Origin: Planctomycetota bacterium
GTDB taxonomy: Bacteria > Planctomycetota > Planctomycetia > Planctomycetales > Planctomycetaceae
Assembly (NCBI GenBank): GCA_024278285.1
Contig: JAJRTM010000751.1
Span: 1 to 5,855 of the forward strand
Length of the DNA stretch: 5,855 nucleotides
Direction of reading: 5' to 3'
A program made the translations under genes and the position numbers. Position 1 is the stretch's first letter. Each line of letters begins with the position of its first letter. The notes under the pieces are model-generated. The model was not told the origin of the DNA and did no database searches. It was given only the letters and a program-made list of their open reading frames with translations. Below are positions 1-5,539 of the stretch, piece by piece.

Positions 1-1769
1 AAACTGTTTAATGTTTCGTGAGTATCTGCAAACCCGAATCCATCAAGAAGCACTTGCGGTGCGGAATCGGGGCGGTCATCGCCATTTTTATCGGGAATAA
101 ACAACAACTCAGGGGCGGCTCCCACCCAAACGCCGCCATAGCCGACTTCCATTCCACTAACCAGATTCAAACCCTCGATGAAAACTTTGCGCGTTTCAAA
201 AACGCCGTCACCATCTTCATCCGAAAAAATCAGAATGCGATCCAGTCCTTTTCCTTCGGGGCGTTTTTGCGGATACGAATTTCCTTCAACAACCCACAGC
301 CGTCCCCTTGCATCAAAAGTAAAAGCCATCGGCTGGTGCAACTGAGGCTCGGCTGCAATCACATCTACCGAAAAACCTTCTGGGACAAACATCTGTTCGA
401 TTGTTTTTGTGCCACGTCTTGCTTTGTCGGAAGCAACAATATTTGGGAGCAGATGTTGCAGGAGAGGATTTTTTATCGAGCGAATTGCAGCACTCGAATC
501 AGCAACTTTCGGGCGATTTGTATGAAAACGGAAATTGTCATAATTCAAATGTCCCCAAAATCCAGGATTTTCATCAATCAGACGAATCGCGATGTTCTGT
601 CCCTGCAACTGACGAAGATCAACCAGAACCCGCCGCATCTGTTCCTGCTGATTCCCCGATACAGCAAAGATAACCGTTTCAGCCTGTTCCCCCGCAGCCG
701 GCTTGATGATTTCCACACGAGTTAATCGTTCTTTGCCCCCGCCAATCAGAAACGTAGCATAAGGGTGTGTCACCTTGAACGGAGAAGAGGTCAGCGTCCC
801 GGTTCCACCATCCTGAACTATTTCATAACCACCGATGAAAAAGTCGCCATTCTTGTTACTGATCTGCTTGGGCCATCGCTTGGAAATGCCATCTTGATTG
901 ACAGGCTGTTTATCAAAAGCATTTCCGGTCGCGTTCCAGCCGACAAGCGACCCTTTTTCAAAGCCGAGATTCAGATCTTTTCCCTGGGAATCTTTAGGCA
1001 CGATTCCAGATTCTTTCACTTCCTGTTGAGGTCTCTTCGTATCTGCTTTCAGCTTGAACTCTCCCAGCCGTCTGTCATCACCTTTGAGAACTTCGAGACG
1101 GATGTTGCGGAACTCTACTTTTGTGTGACCGCCACTATGAAGTTGTAACGCGAGGGAACCACTTAAATCTTGTTGATCGATTTGATGGTCCTGCATTTCG
1201 CTGAAGAGTGTCCCATTGATGTAAACGGCAACACGCTCGCCGAGGGCAACAATGCGGTAGTCATTCCAGTCGTTTTCACGAAACAGCACCGCATACTGAT
1301 CTGCAGGGGCGAACGTTTCGACTCGCCGAGTTCCATCGGCAGCAATCGCCACTCGCGAGCCACGTTCCACCAATAGCGCCCGCCCATGTTCATCGTATAT
1401 TCTCCCCAGCCACATTGCCCCTTGATCGAGATCGGCCTGATAACCGGAAACATGATTCACATTCTCAACCTGACACCGAAACTGTATCCCGGAATTCGCA
1501 CCGGCTGATCCTGTCAGTTTCACCTGCAACCGCAATTCAAAATCGGTCAGCTTCCCATCCCAGACAGCCCACGTATTCGTGCCGAGTGTTTCCCCTTTGG
1601 GGATTTCTCCGACAATCGCACCATTCTCAACACGCCAATATTGTGAATTACTTTTCCAACCATTAAACGTCTTGCCATCAAACAGTTCAGTTACAGGAGT
1701 TTTTGATTCTGCAAATAAATTTGACGTAACTAGAATAGCAAAGAGCAGAAAAAAGATTTGTTTTTGCAT
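1..1769 (-). CDS. Secreted DUF1080 (3-keto-disaccharide hydrolase-type) protein fused to a membrane-bound dehydrogenase-type propeller; 3' end missing
   Basis: The frame is open from ATG 1769 to the left edge, with 589 codons visible and no stop. Residues 1-20 form a Sec signal peptide: K at position 3, a hydrophobic core, and likely cleavage after LFA (20|21). Residues about 26-228 match the DUF1080 beta-sandwich: ELFDGKTFNGW (29-38), YWRVENGAIVGE (44-55), the NSGIQFR strand (92-98), WNDYRI (168-173), and a last strand at VEFRNIRLEVL (218-228). Residues about 264-417 look like a carbohydrate-binding-type sandwich ending GHLNYDNFRF. From about 459 the start of the planctomycete/verrucomicrobial 'membrane-bound dehydrogenase' propeller is visible (FVPEGFSVDVIAAEPQL, then RLWVVEGNSYP), with two Ca-loop-like acidic turns (DEDGDGVFE 517-525; DKNGDDRPD 560-568). 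Relatives usually continue with HEAT-like repeats and a C-terminal haem-c motif, which would lie outside. A periplasmic role in oxidising or degrading sugars is inferred. No clear Shine-Dalgarno precedes the ATG; the signal peptide decides the start. Confidence 0.9.
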   Translation of the reverse strand, partial: MQKQIFFLLFAILVTSNLFAESKTPVTELFDGKTFNGWKSNSQYWRVENGAIVGEIPKGETLGTNTWAVWDGKLTDFELRLQVKLTGSAGANSGIQFRCQVENVNHVSGYQADLDQGAMWLGRIYDEHGRALLVERGSRVAIAADGTRRVETFAPADQYAVLFRENDWNDYRIVALGERVAVYINGTLFSEMQDHQIDQQDLSGSLALQLHSGGHTKVEFRNIRLEVLKGDDRRLGEFKLKADTKRPQQEVKESGIVPKDSQGKDLNLGFEKGSLVGWNATGNAFDKQPVNQDGISKRWPKQISNKNGDFFIGGYEIVQDGGTGTLTSSPFKVTHPYATFLIGGGKERLTRVEIIKPAAGEQAETVIFAVSGNQQEQMRRVLVDLRQLQGQNIAIRLIDENPGFWGHLNYDNFRFHTNRPKVADSSAAIRSIKNPLLQHLLPNIVASDKARRGTKTIEQMFVPEGFSVDVIAAEPQLHQPMAFTFDARGRLWVVEGNSYPQKRPEGKGLDRILIFSDEDGDGVFETRKVFIEGLNLVSGMEVGYGGVWVGAAPELLFIPDKNGDDRPDSAPQVLLDGFGFADTHETLNS

Positions 1770-1941
1770 AATTATTGTTAACTCAACAGGAGTGGCGATG
1801 ATGTCGTGATTGTGGAAGCAGGTCTTGAAATTCATTTACGACCATGCAGCGTACAGTAACATCATCCACTTGGGAAATCTATTCTCTTGAGGCGATCACA
1901 ACGCGTGAGCATCGTTTCATCCTGAGAGATAAATTGGGCAT
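1770..1941. other. Intergenic gap between the acetyltransferase gene and the DUF1080 gene
   Basis: These 172 bases separate the stop of the acetyltransferase gene from the start of the large secreted protein on the same strand. I see no hairpin followed by a T-run, and no convincing -35/-10 pair. The only minus-strand frame of note is a 20-codon stretch directly after the acetyltransferase stop, which has no supporting signal. The gap is long enough for an independent promoter for the DUF1080 gene. Read-through from the upstream genes cannot be excluded. Confidence 0.5.
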
Positions 1942-2487
1942 TCACTGCTCGATACAGATTCGTTCGGAACAGGTGCCGAACAGCAGGTGGTCGAGGTTTT
2001 TGAATGTAACCAGTCGAATCGGCTTCATGCCATTTCGTAGCGCCACCCGTTGGGAAGGAATGTTTGCGGGGCGAATTAAGCTGTGGACAACTTTTGCGTG
2101 AAGTTGGCTGAAAGCATATTCTTTACAGGCAGACGCTGCTTCAATCGCATAACCTTTTTGCCAGAACGGTTGGTCGATTAAATAACCAACTTCTACAATC
2201 GGCTGCTCTTCAACTTGCTGGATAATCACGCCGACTTGCCCGATTGGTTCTCCTGTGTATCGATCTTCAACCAACCACAAACCGTGGCCATCTTCACGAT
2301 AGCGCACCAACTGCCGCTCCAACCACTCGGCTGCTTCTTCCCGATTATAAACCTGCGGATAATATTGCATCACATCCGCACAAGCCAACATTTTTGCCAC
2401 AAAATTCAAATCGTCCATTGTCATTTGGCGCAATCCAAGACGAGTGGTGGTCAGGATGTATTTTTGATGGTCGAATGAATTACTCAT
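1942..2487 (-). CDS. GNAT-family N-acetyltransferase, RimJ/RimL type
   Basis: This 181-residue protein has the full length of the RimJ/RimL-like (Acetyltransf_3) branch of the GNAT superfamily, which moves an acetyl group from acetyl-CoA to a protein N-terminus or small amine. Landmarks in order are TTRLGLRQMTMDDL (13-27), DVMQYYP (38-44), the strand-4 stretch VEVGYLIDQPFWQKGYAIEAA (98-118, with the acetyl-CoA pyrophosphate loop WQKGYA at 109-114), AKVVHSLIRPANIPSQRVA (131-149) and RNGMKPI (151-157). PxNxPSxRVxxRxGM is the usual GNAT C-terminal signature. The substrate cannot be read from the sequence. The ATG lies only 17 nt after the DUF4276 stop, so co-transcription with that gene and the ATPase is likely, although no clear Shine-Dalgarno is present. 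Whether it works with those two or is a passenger is unknown. Confidence 0.9.
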   Translation of the reverse strand: MSNSFDHQKYILTTTRLGLRQMTMDDLNFVAKMLACADVMQYYPQVYNREEAAEWLERQLVRYREDGHGLWLVEDRYTGEPIGQVGVIIQQVEEQPIVEVGYLIDQPFWQKGYAIEAASACKEYAFSQLHAKVVHSLIRPANIPSQRVALRNGMKPIRLVTFKNLDHLLFGTCSERICIEQ

Positions 2488-2504
2488 AGAAGCATCGAAC
2501 TTTA

Positions 2505-3188
2505 TTACGGCGAATCAAGTTGTTCAAGTTTTTTTAACCATTGTGCGAAGTGCAGGCACTTTATCTTGATCTCATCCAGTCCAATGTACTTTGCTAAAAT
2601 CGGACCATCTATATTTTCGTGGTAGTCTGGAATGTACTTTTTGATCCGTGCTTTAGGGTGAGTCTCCCGACCACCGTTGATTACTTCGGGAGTTTTGAAT
2701 TTATCGCATTCCACTTTTAGTTTGCCAATTTGCTTTTCGATATTCTCAAACCATTCAAGAAAACAATCAGCATTGGTAAGTATGATTGCCTCAAATTCAT
2801 GAACTTGCACATAGGGAATAAAACGAGGGTCGTTCAATTCGTTTGCTAACTCCAATTCCAGTTTTTCCGCCTGTTGAAATGGATCGGTCAATTTCATGGC
2901 TTCATCGTATCCCGGGAAATCTTTCGGTAACGAATAAAGATCGACCATCATCGAGAACCGGGCGTCAGATGACTTATCTTCTCTCATCCATTTTCGAATA
3001 TCGTCCAGCGAGTGACTAAATGTGCTGAGCAATCCTCCCGTAGGAATTCTACCTTTGCGCCTTTTGTGAAATCCCGTCAGGCGAGGTTTTAGAATAAAAA
3101 CGTTGAAGGGAACCAGGTAAGGTTGAAGAACATCGACAGCAAATGCCTGCTCGGTTTGTCCTTCGACAGTCAGGTAAAGTCTTTTCAC
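2505..3188 (-). CDS. DUF4276 family protein, TOPRIM-like putative nuclease/effector partnered with the ATPase
   Basis: This 227-residue protein matches the DUF4276 family along its whole length. It has the N-terminal KRLYLTVEGQTE (2-13, conserved Glu9), FSMMVDLYSLPKDFPGYDEA (78-97, conserved Asp83 and DFPG), PRFIPYVQVHEFEAI (121-135), TPEVINGG (166-173), HPKARIKKYIPDYHENIDGP (177-196) and a C-terminal IGLDEIKIKCLHFAQWL. The VEGxTE strand followed by an acidic MVD strand resembles the TOPRIM fold of OLD and RloB/DUF4435 proteins, where these acidic residues bind metal; the catalytic role here is inference. I prefer GTG 3188: it sits exactly before the conserved domain, overlaps the ATPase stop as GTGA, and has GGAGG 9 nt upstream. 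An ATG at 3224 in the same frame would add 12 non-conserved residues and a 40-nt overlap. The protein should be made by translational coupling to the ATPase. Family function is uncharacterised as far as I know. Confidence 0.88.
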   Translation of the reverse strand: MKRLYLTVEGQTEQAFAVDVLQPYLVPFNVFILKPRLTGFHKRRKGRIPTGGLLSTFSHSLDDIRKWMREDKSSDARFSMMVDLYSLPKDFPGYDEAMKLTDPFQQAEKLELELANELNDPRFIPYVQVHEFEAIILTNADCFLEWFENIEKQIGKLKVECDKFKTPEVINGGRETHPKARIKKYIPDYHENIDGPILAKYIGLDEIKIKCLHFAQWLKKLEQLDSP

Positions 3189-4300
3189 GAGAATGGTCCT
3201 CCGCCAAGGACATTCTTTTCCCAAAGTTGCCCTACTGAATAATCATCCAACCACTCTTTGAGAGCCATTGTATCGAGTTTTTTGAAAGAGGATGCTTTCT
3301 CGTCCCGTTCGACAACAATGACATCTTCAGCATCGAATGCGTCGAGAAATGCAGCCGATTGGGTTGCGATAATTATCTGACAGTGATGCGATGCCTTCTG
3401 GAATAGCCCTGCGATAATTATTTTTGCAGCCGGGTGCAAACCGAGTTCAGGTTCATCAACAATAATAACATTGGGAAGATTATCGACCGGTTGCATGAGC
3501 AAGGTCACAAGAGAAATGACTCGTAATGTTCCGTCTGATAATTGGTGAGGACCGAACACCTGATCGGAACTTTTTTGTCGCCAATTCAAGATAATGTCTT
3601 TGTTATTTACCCCGGAAGGCTCCAGGTCAAAATCATCAAAGAATGGTGCGATGCGGCGGATCGTTGTGACGATGCGGCGATAAGCCGGGCTGTTTTCTTT
3701 GTTTTTGAGTTCATAAAGGACCGCTGCCAAATTGCCTGCATCCGGCATCAGCCAGCGATTGTCTCCAACGTAACAGTATTGACGGGCGCGGGCTGTTATT
3801 GATGTGTCATGAAAATGAAAGACACGACAATGACCTAACAGTTCCCGAAATACCTTTGCAGTGGGCTCGTTATTTTCAGCTTCTCGTTTGATCTGTGACT
3901 CCTGATGTCCCGAGCCAAGATCCACAACCTTGGGAGGGCCAGACCAATCAGTTCTCGCAAAACTTAATTGTTCCTCAGCAAAGATAAGCGTATCACCAGC
4001 TGCATGAAACAGACGGATTGAATAGGTGTCTATTCCATTGTCAACTTCAAATTCAAGCTCTGCTTCAATTTGCGGTGTTACCTTTGGCCCAAAATGTAAA
4101 AGTGATTGCGCGCGTCCTGATGTGGCTATATATTGTTGTAAACGTTCTCCCATCATTTCATTAAGCATTTTGAAGAATGAGATGAAGTTACTTTTGCCCG
4201 CCCCATTGACACCAATCAGCACATTTAATGAGCCAAGCTCAATCTCCATCGATTTGATCGACTTGAATCCATTCAGTCTGATTTTTTTTAACTGCCCCAT
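3185..4300 (-). CDS. AAA15/AAA21-type ABC-like ATPase (predicted ATPase, COG4637-like)
   Basis: This 371-residue SMC/RecF-like ATPase opens with LKKIRLNGFKSIKSMEIELGSLNVLIG (4-30). Its Walker A is GVNGAGKS (30-37), followed by NFISFFKMLNEMM. The ABC-type signature LSDGTLR is at 254-260. Walker B is NVIIVDEPELGLHP (277-290), with Asp282 and Glu283 as the metal-binding and catalytic pair. The switch strand IIIATQSAAFLD (309-320) carries Gln where OLD-type ATPases usually have His, as I recall is common in this branch. The C-terminus (WLDDYSVGQLWEKN, then LGGGP) is typical of the family, so the protein is complete. ATG 4300 is chosen because the family begins there and a purine-rich AGGGAAGAG precedes it; an in-frame GTG at 4333 would add 11 unconserved residues. 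The stop overlaps the DUF4276 start by 4 nt. Likely role: nucleotide-dependent sensor or regulator of its partner; this is inferred from architecture. Confidence 0.92.
   Translation of the reverse strand: MGQLKKIRLNGFKSIKSMEIELGSLNVLIGVNGAGKSNFISFFKMLNEMMGERLQQYIATSGRAQSLLHFGPKVTPQIEAELEFEVDNGIDTYSIRLFHAAGDTLIFAEEQLSFARTDWSGPPKVVDLGSGHQESQIKREAENNEPTAKVFRELLGHCRVFHFHDTSITARARQYCYVGDNRWLMPDAGNLAAVLYELKNKENSPAYRRIVTTIRRIAPFFDDFDLEPSGVNNKDIILNWRQKSSDQVFGPHQLSDGTLRVISLVTLLMQPVDNLPNVIIVDEPELGLHPAAKIIIAGLFQKASHHCQIIIATQSAAFLDAFDAEDVIVVERDEKASSFKKLDTMALKEWLDDYSVGQLWEKNVLGGGPFS
3198..3202 (-). promoter_or_regulatory. Shine-Dalgarno site GGAGG for the DUF4276 gene, inside the ATPase coding sequence
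   Basis: On the minus strand GGAGG is followed by the 9-nt spacer ACCATTCTC and then GTG (3188-3186). It is the strongest ribosome-binding site among the window's genes and decides the GTG start of the DUF4276 gene over the upstream ATG at 3224, which it lies downstream of. The same bases encode part of the Gly-Gly-Gly-Pro tail of the ATPase. Confidence 0.8.
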
Positions 4301-4455
4301 CGTCTCTTCCCTTATTATGCACTGACATCTCACAAAACTTTATTCGCTGCTGATAGAACACCCGTGTATAGATCAAAAGTTTCATCTTATCATAATCGAG
4401 GCCATTGTGCTTGACTCAGCAAATCAATGCAATGATCTGGCAATAGTTATGGACG
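4301..4455. other. Leader and probable promoter region of the ATPase operon
   Basis: About 150 bases lie between the upstream gene's terminator and the ATPase start, with no coding frame of note. On the minus strand there is a -10-like TATGAT at 4394-4389, about 90 nt before the ATG, but no good TTGACA-like element at 16-18 nt spacing. Because a strong terminator lies directly upstream, the ATPase genes probably have their own promoter here. Its exact position cannot be fixed by eye. Confidence 0.4.
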
Positions 4456-4491
4456 AAAAAAAGCCGCGTACTTTTGAAAAGTACACGGCTT
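4456..4491 (-). terminator. Rho-independent terminator of the secreted-protein gene
   Basis: Read on the minus strand, AAGCCGTGTACTTTT and its near-perfect complement form a stem of about 14 pairs with a single C-A mismatch and a very short T/A-rich loop. A run of seven T follows at once (plus-strand A at 4456-4462). The stem starts 25 nt after the TAA of the secreted-protein gene. There is no matching T-run on the plus-strand side, so it acts mainly on minus-strand transcripts and separates that gene from the ATPase operon. Confidence 0.88.
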
Positions 4492-4516
4492 GTTGATTAT
4501 TGAGTTGTCTTGATCA

Positions 4517-5254
4517 TTACCAGGGCAGGTTGGTATCGCGGTTGTAGCCGGCGAAGCCTGGGTGATACCAGGGGCGTCGGTAGCTGTAGAATGGGAATCG
4601 GAAGTGACCATGTTCGCCACTGCGATAGAAACCGGGACCAAAGTGATACTGGTACGGATCGCCGCCCGCTCCGCCGCTCATTGCTGCACCATCTGCGTAA
4701 CCGCCGTTGTTGTAGCTGTTCGCGTTGTTGCTATTGTTGTTGAATCCGCCATTGTACCCGTTACTGTAGCCAGCACCGTAACCAGTATTTGCGTATCCGC
4801 CGCTATAACTGTTATTGTAATTATTTCTGTAGTAAGCACCGCCTGAGTAGCGATCCAGTTGAGGATTGCCGCCCGTGTAACCGGAGGCAACAGTTCCACC
4901 AAGTGGTCCGCGAGGTGGTGCACCTGGGACCGAATTAAAATAAGGGGAACCGCTGCGTGGCTCATAACCGCCTGGCAGCCAATAACCGCGATGCACATTC
5001 AGTTGATCGGAACCAACTTCAACTGGAACTCCGAATTCGTGAGCCTGCGGGTACAGATACGGTTCCGGCTCTTCCCTGTGATGCTTATGGTGAGAGTCCG
5101 ATTTTTTTTCCTCACTGGAAGAAGCAGAAGGCTTGGGCTCTTTCTCAGTTTTAGGATCATTCAAGGGAGTCAATTCAATAATGGCATCATTTTGTGCGGA
5201 ACAAACTCCACCCATGAGCAAAAACATGGCAATTGTCAGACCACGGTAAATCAT
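4517..5254 (-). CDS. Secreted Gly/Asn/Tyr-rich low-complexity protein with His/acidic N-terminal linker and aromatic C-terminal tail
   Basis: I do not recognise a named family. The 245-residue product starts with a Sec signal peptide (MIYRGLTIAMFLLMGGVCSA, likely cleavage after Ala20; the residues before Cys18 do not form a lipobox). A charged linker follows, with EEKK and the histidine cluster HHKHH (55-59) and then EEPEPYLYP. Residues about 116-195 are a low-complexity Gly/Asn/Tyr/Ser stretch with repeated SGGY, NNGGY, GYG and YNGG units. The last 35-40 residues are rich in aromatic residues and Arg (FRFPFYSYRRPWYHPG, 218-233; final NLPW) and look like a compact conserved tail. Similar tails occur, as I recall, in other planctomycete secreted proteins. 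ATG 5254 is preferred to upstream in-frame starts because it gives the signal peptide and has GAGG 7 nt before it. The gene appears monocistronic, with its own terminator. An extracellular or cell-envelope structural or metal-binding role is inference. Confidence 0.85.
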   Translation of the reverse strand: MIYRGLTIAMFLLMGGVCSAQNDAIIELTPLNDPKTEKEPKPSASSSEEKKSDSHHKHHREEPEPYLYPQAHEFGVPVEVGSDQLNVHRGYWLPGGYEPRSGSPYFNSVPGAPPRGPLGGTVASGYTGGNPQLDRYSGGAYYRNNYNNSYSGGYANTGYGAGYSNGYNGGFNNNSNNANSYNNGGYADGAAMSGGAGGDPYQYHFGPGFYRSGEHGHFRFPFYSYRRPWYHPGFAGYNRDTNLPW

Positions 5255-5261
5255 TGTTGTA

Positions 5262-5265
5262 CCTC
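5262..5265 (-). promoter_or_regulatory. Shine-Dalgarno site GAGG for the secreted-protein gene
   Basis: On the minus strand the sequence reads CGAGGTACAACA directly before ATG 5254, placing GAGG 7 nt from the start. It supports this ATG, which also opens a signal peptide, over the longer in-frame extension that would begin at 5428 inside the hairpin repeat. Confidence 0.65.
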
Positions 5266-5293
5266 GATATTGTGTGTTGAAGTTTTCGAGAAC

Positions 5294-5310
5294 ATCTGTT
5301 GATAACAGAT
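5294..5310. repeat. 17-bp palindrome in the leader of the secreted-protein gene
   Basis: ATCTGTT and AACAGAT form perfect 7-base arms around a GAT centre. The site lies 39 nt before ATG 5254, just downstream of an A/T-rich stretch (TATATA on the minus strand at 5325-5320) that could hold a -10 element. It could be a binding site for a dimeric regulator or a short stem-loop in the 5' leader; the sequence does not decide between them. Confidence 0.45.
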
Positions 5311-5399
5311 ATTCCCACCTATATAAAAAAGAAATACAGACATTCCTCTTTGTTTTACTCAAGCATTCTGCGTTAAAGGCAGATGAAAAAGTCTTTCCT

Positions 5400-5425
5400 C
5401 GTTCCCAAGCTCCTGCTTGGGAACG
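5400..5425. repeat. Dispersed hairpin repeat, copy 1 (CGTTCCCAAGC type)
   Basis: Perfect 11-base arms, CGTTCCCAAGC (5400-5410) and GCTTGGGAACG (5415-5425), enclose the tetraloop TCCT. Sequences of this type are, from memory, dispersed many times in planctomycete and cyanobacterial genomes. It lies in non-coding DNA, has no T-run, and is unlikely to be a terminator. A nearly identical arm pair recurs at 5514-5539. Confidence 0.8.
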
Positions 5426-5430
5426 CAAGG

Positions 5431-5453
5431 GGCAGAAGCTCCTGCTTCATGCC
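5431..5453. repeat. Companion hairpin sharing the AAGCTCCTGCTT core
   Basis: GGCA-GAAGC (5431-5439) pairs with GCTTC-A-TGCC (5444-5453), with one bulged A at 5449 and the same TCCT loop as the copy at 5400-5425. The 12-base core AAGCTCCTGCTT is identical in both, while the next pair is changed from C-G to G-C, so pairing is kept. It begins five bases after the previous hairpin ends and is probably part of the same composite element. Confidence 0.65.
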
Positions 5454-5489
5454 GGTACTGAAAATCATCGAGAATAATGAACACTCACC

Positions 5490-5505
5490 GGAAGGAGGAC
5501 CTTCC
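5490..5505. repeat. Short hairpin with AGGA loop
   Basis: GGAAGG (5490-5495) and CCTTCC (5500-5505) are perfect 6-base arms around AGGA, the complement of the TCCT loop in the two hairpins to the left. It is short and could be chance, but its position between two CGTTCCCAAG hairpins suggests it belongs to the same composite element. Confidence 0.4.
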
Positions 5506-5513
5506 CAGCCGTC

Positions 5514-5539
5514 CGTTCCCAAGCTGGAACTTGGGAACG
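5514..5539. repeat. Dispersed hairpin repeat, copy 2 (CGTTCCCAAG type)
   Basis: Perfect 10-base arms, CGTTCCCAAG (5514-5523) and CTTGGGAACG (5530-5539), enclose CTGGAA. The outer arms are identical to those at 5400-5425. The purine-rich centre resembles the reverse complement of the other copy's centre, so the two may be in opposite orientation. No T-run follows. Confidence 0.8.

Noticed and set aside
18..725. Long plus-strand open frame of 235 codons
   Set aside because: It lies antisense to the clearly recognisable DUF1080/dehydrogenase coding frame; its translation has no domain-like pattern.
765..1666. Several plus-strand and one minus-strand (1163-1453) open frames
   Set aside because: All fall within the codons of the DUF1080 domain in other frames; the real frame is continuous from 1769 to 1 and carries the family motifs.
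3189..3224. ATG 3224 as start of the DUF4276 protein
   Set aside because: The extra 12 residues are not part of the family and translate ATPase codons; GTG 3188 has GGAGG at good spacing and a GTGA stop-start overlap.
4301..4333. GTG 4333 as start of the ATPase
   Set aside because: It adds 11 residues upstream of the conserved N-terminal strand; ATG 4300 fits the family start and has a purine-rich stretch before it.
4562..4998. Overlapping frames rich in Val/Ala/Thr on both strands (4562-4846 plus, 4678-4998 minus)
   Set aside because: These are other-frame readings of the Gly/Asn/Tyr low-complexity codons of the secreted protein; composition bias keeps them open.
5255..5428. N-terminal extension of the secreted protein to 5428
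   Set aside because: The extension runs through the hairpin repeat and leader and would bury the signal peptide 58 residues inside the chain.
5400..5539. CRISPR array
   Set aside because: The repeated units are hairpins with different centres and irregular spacing, only two share arms, and no cas-like gene is nearby.
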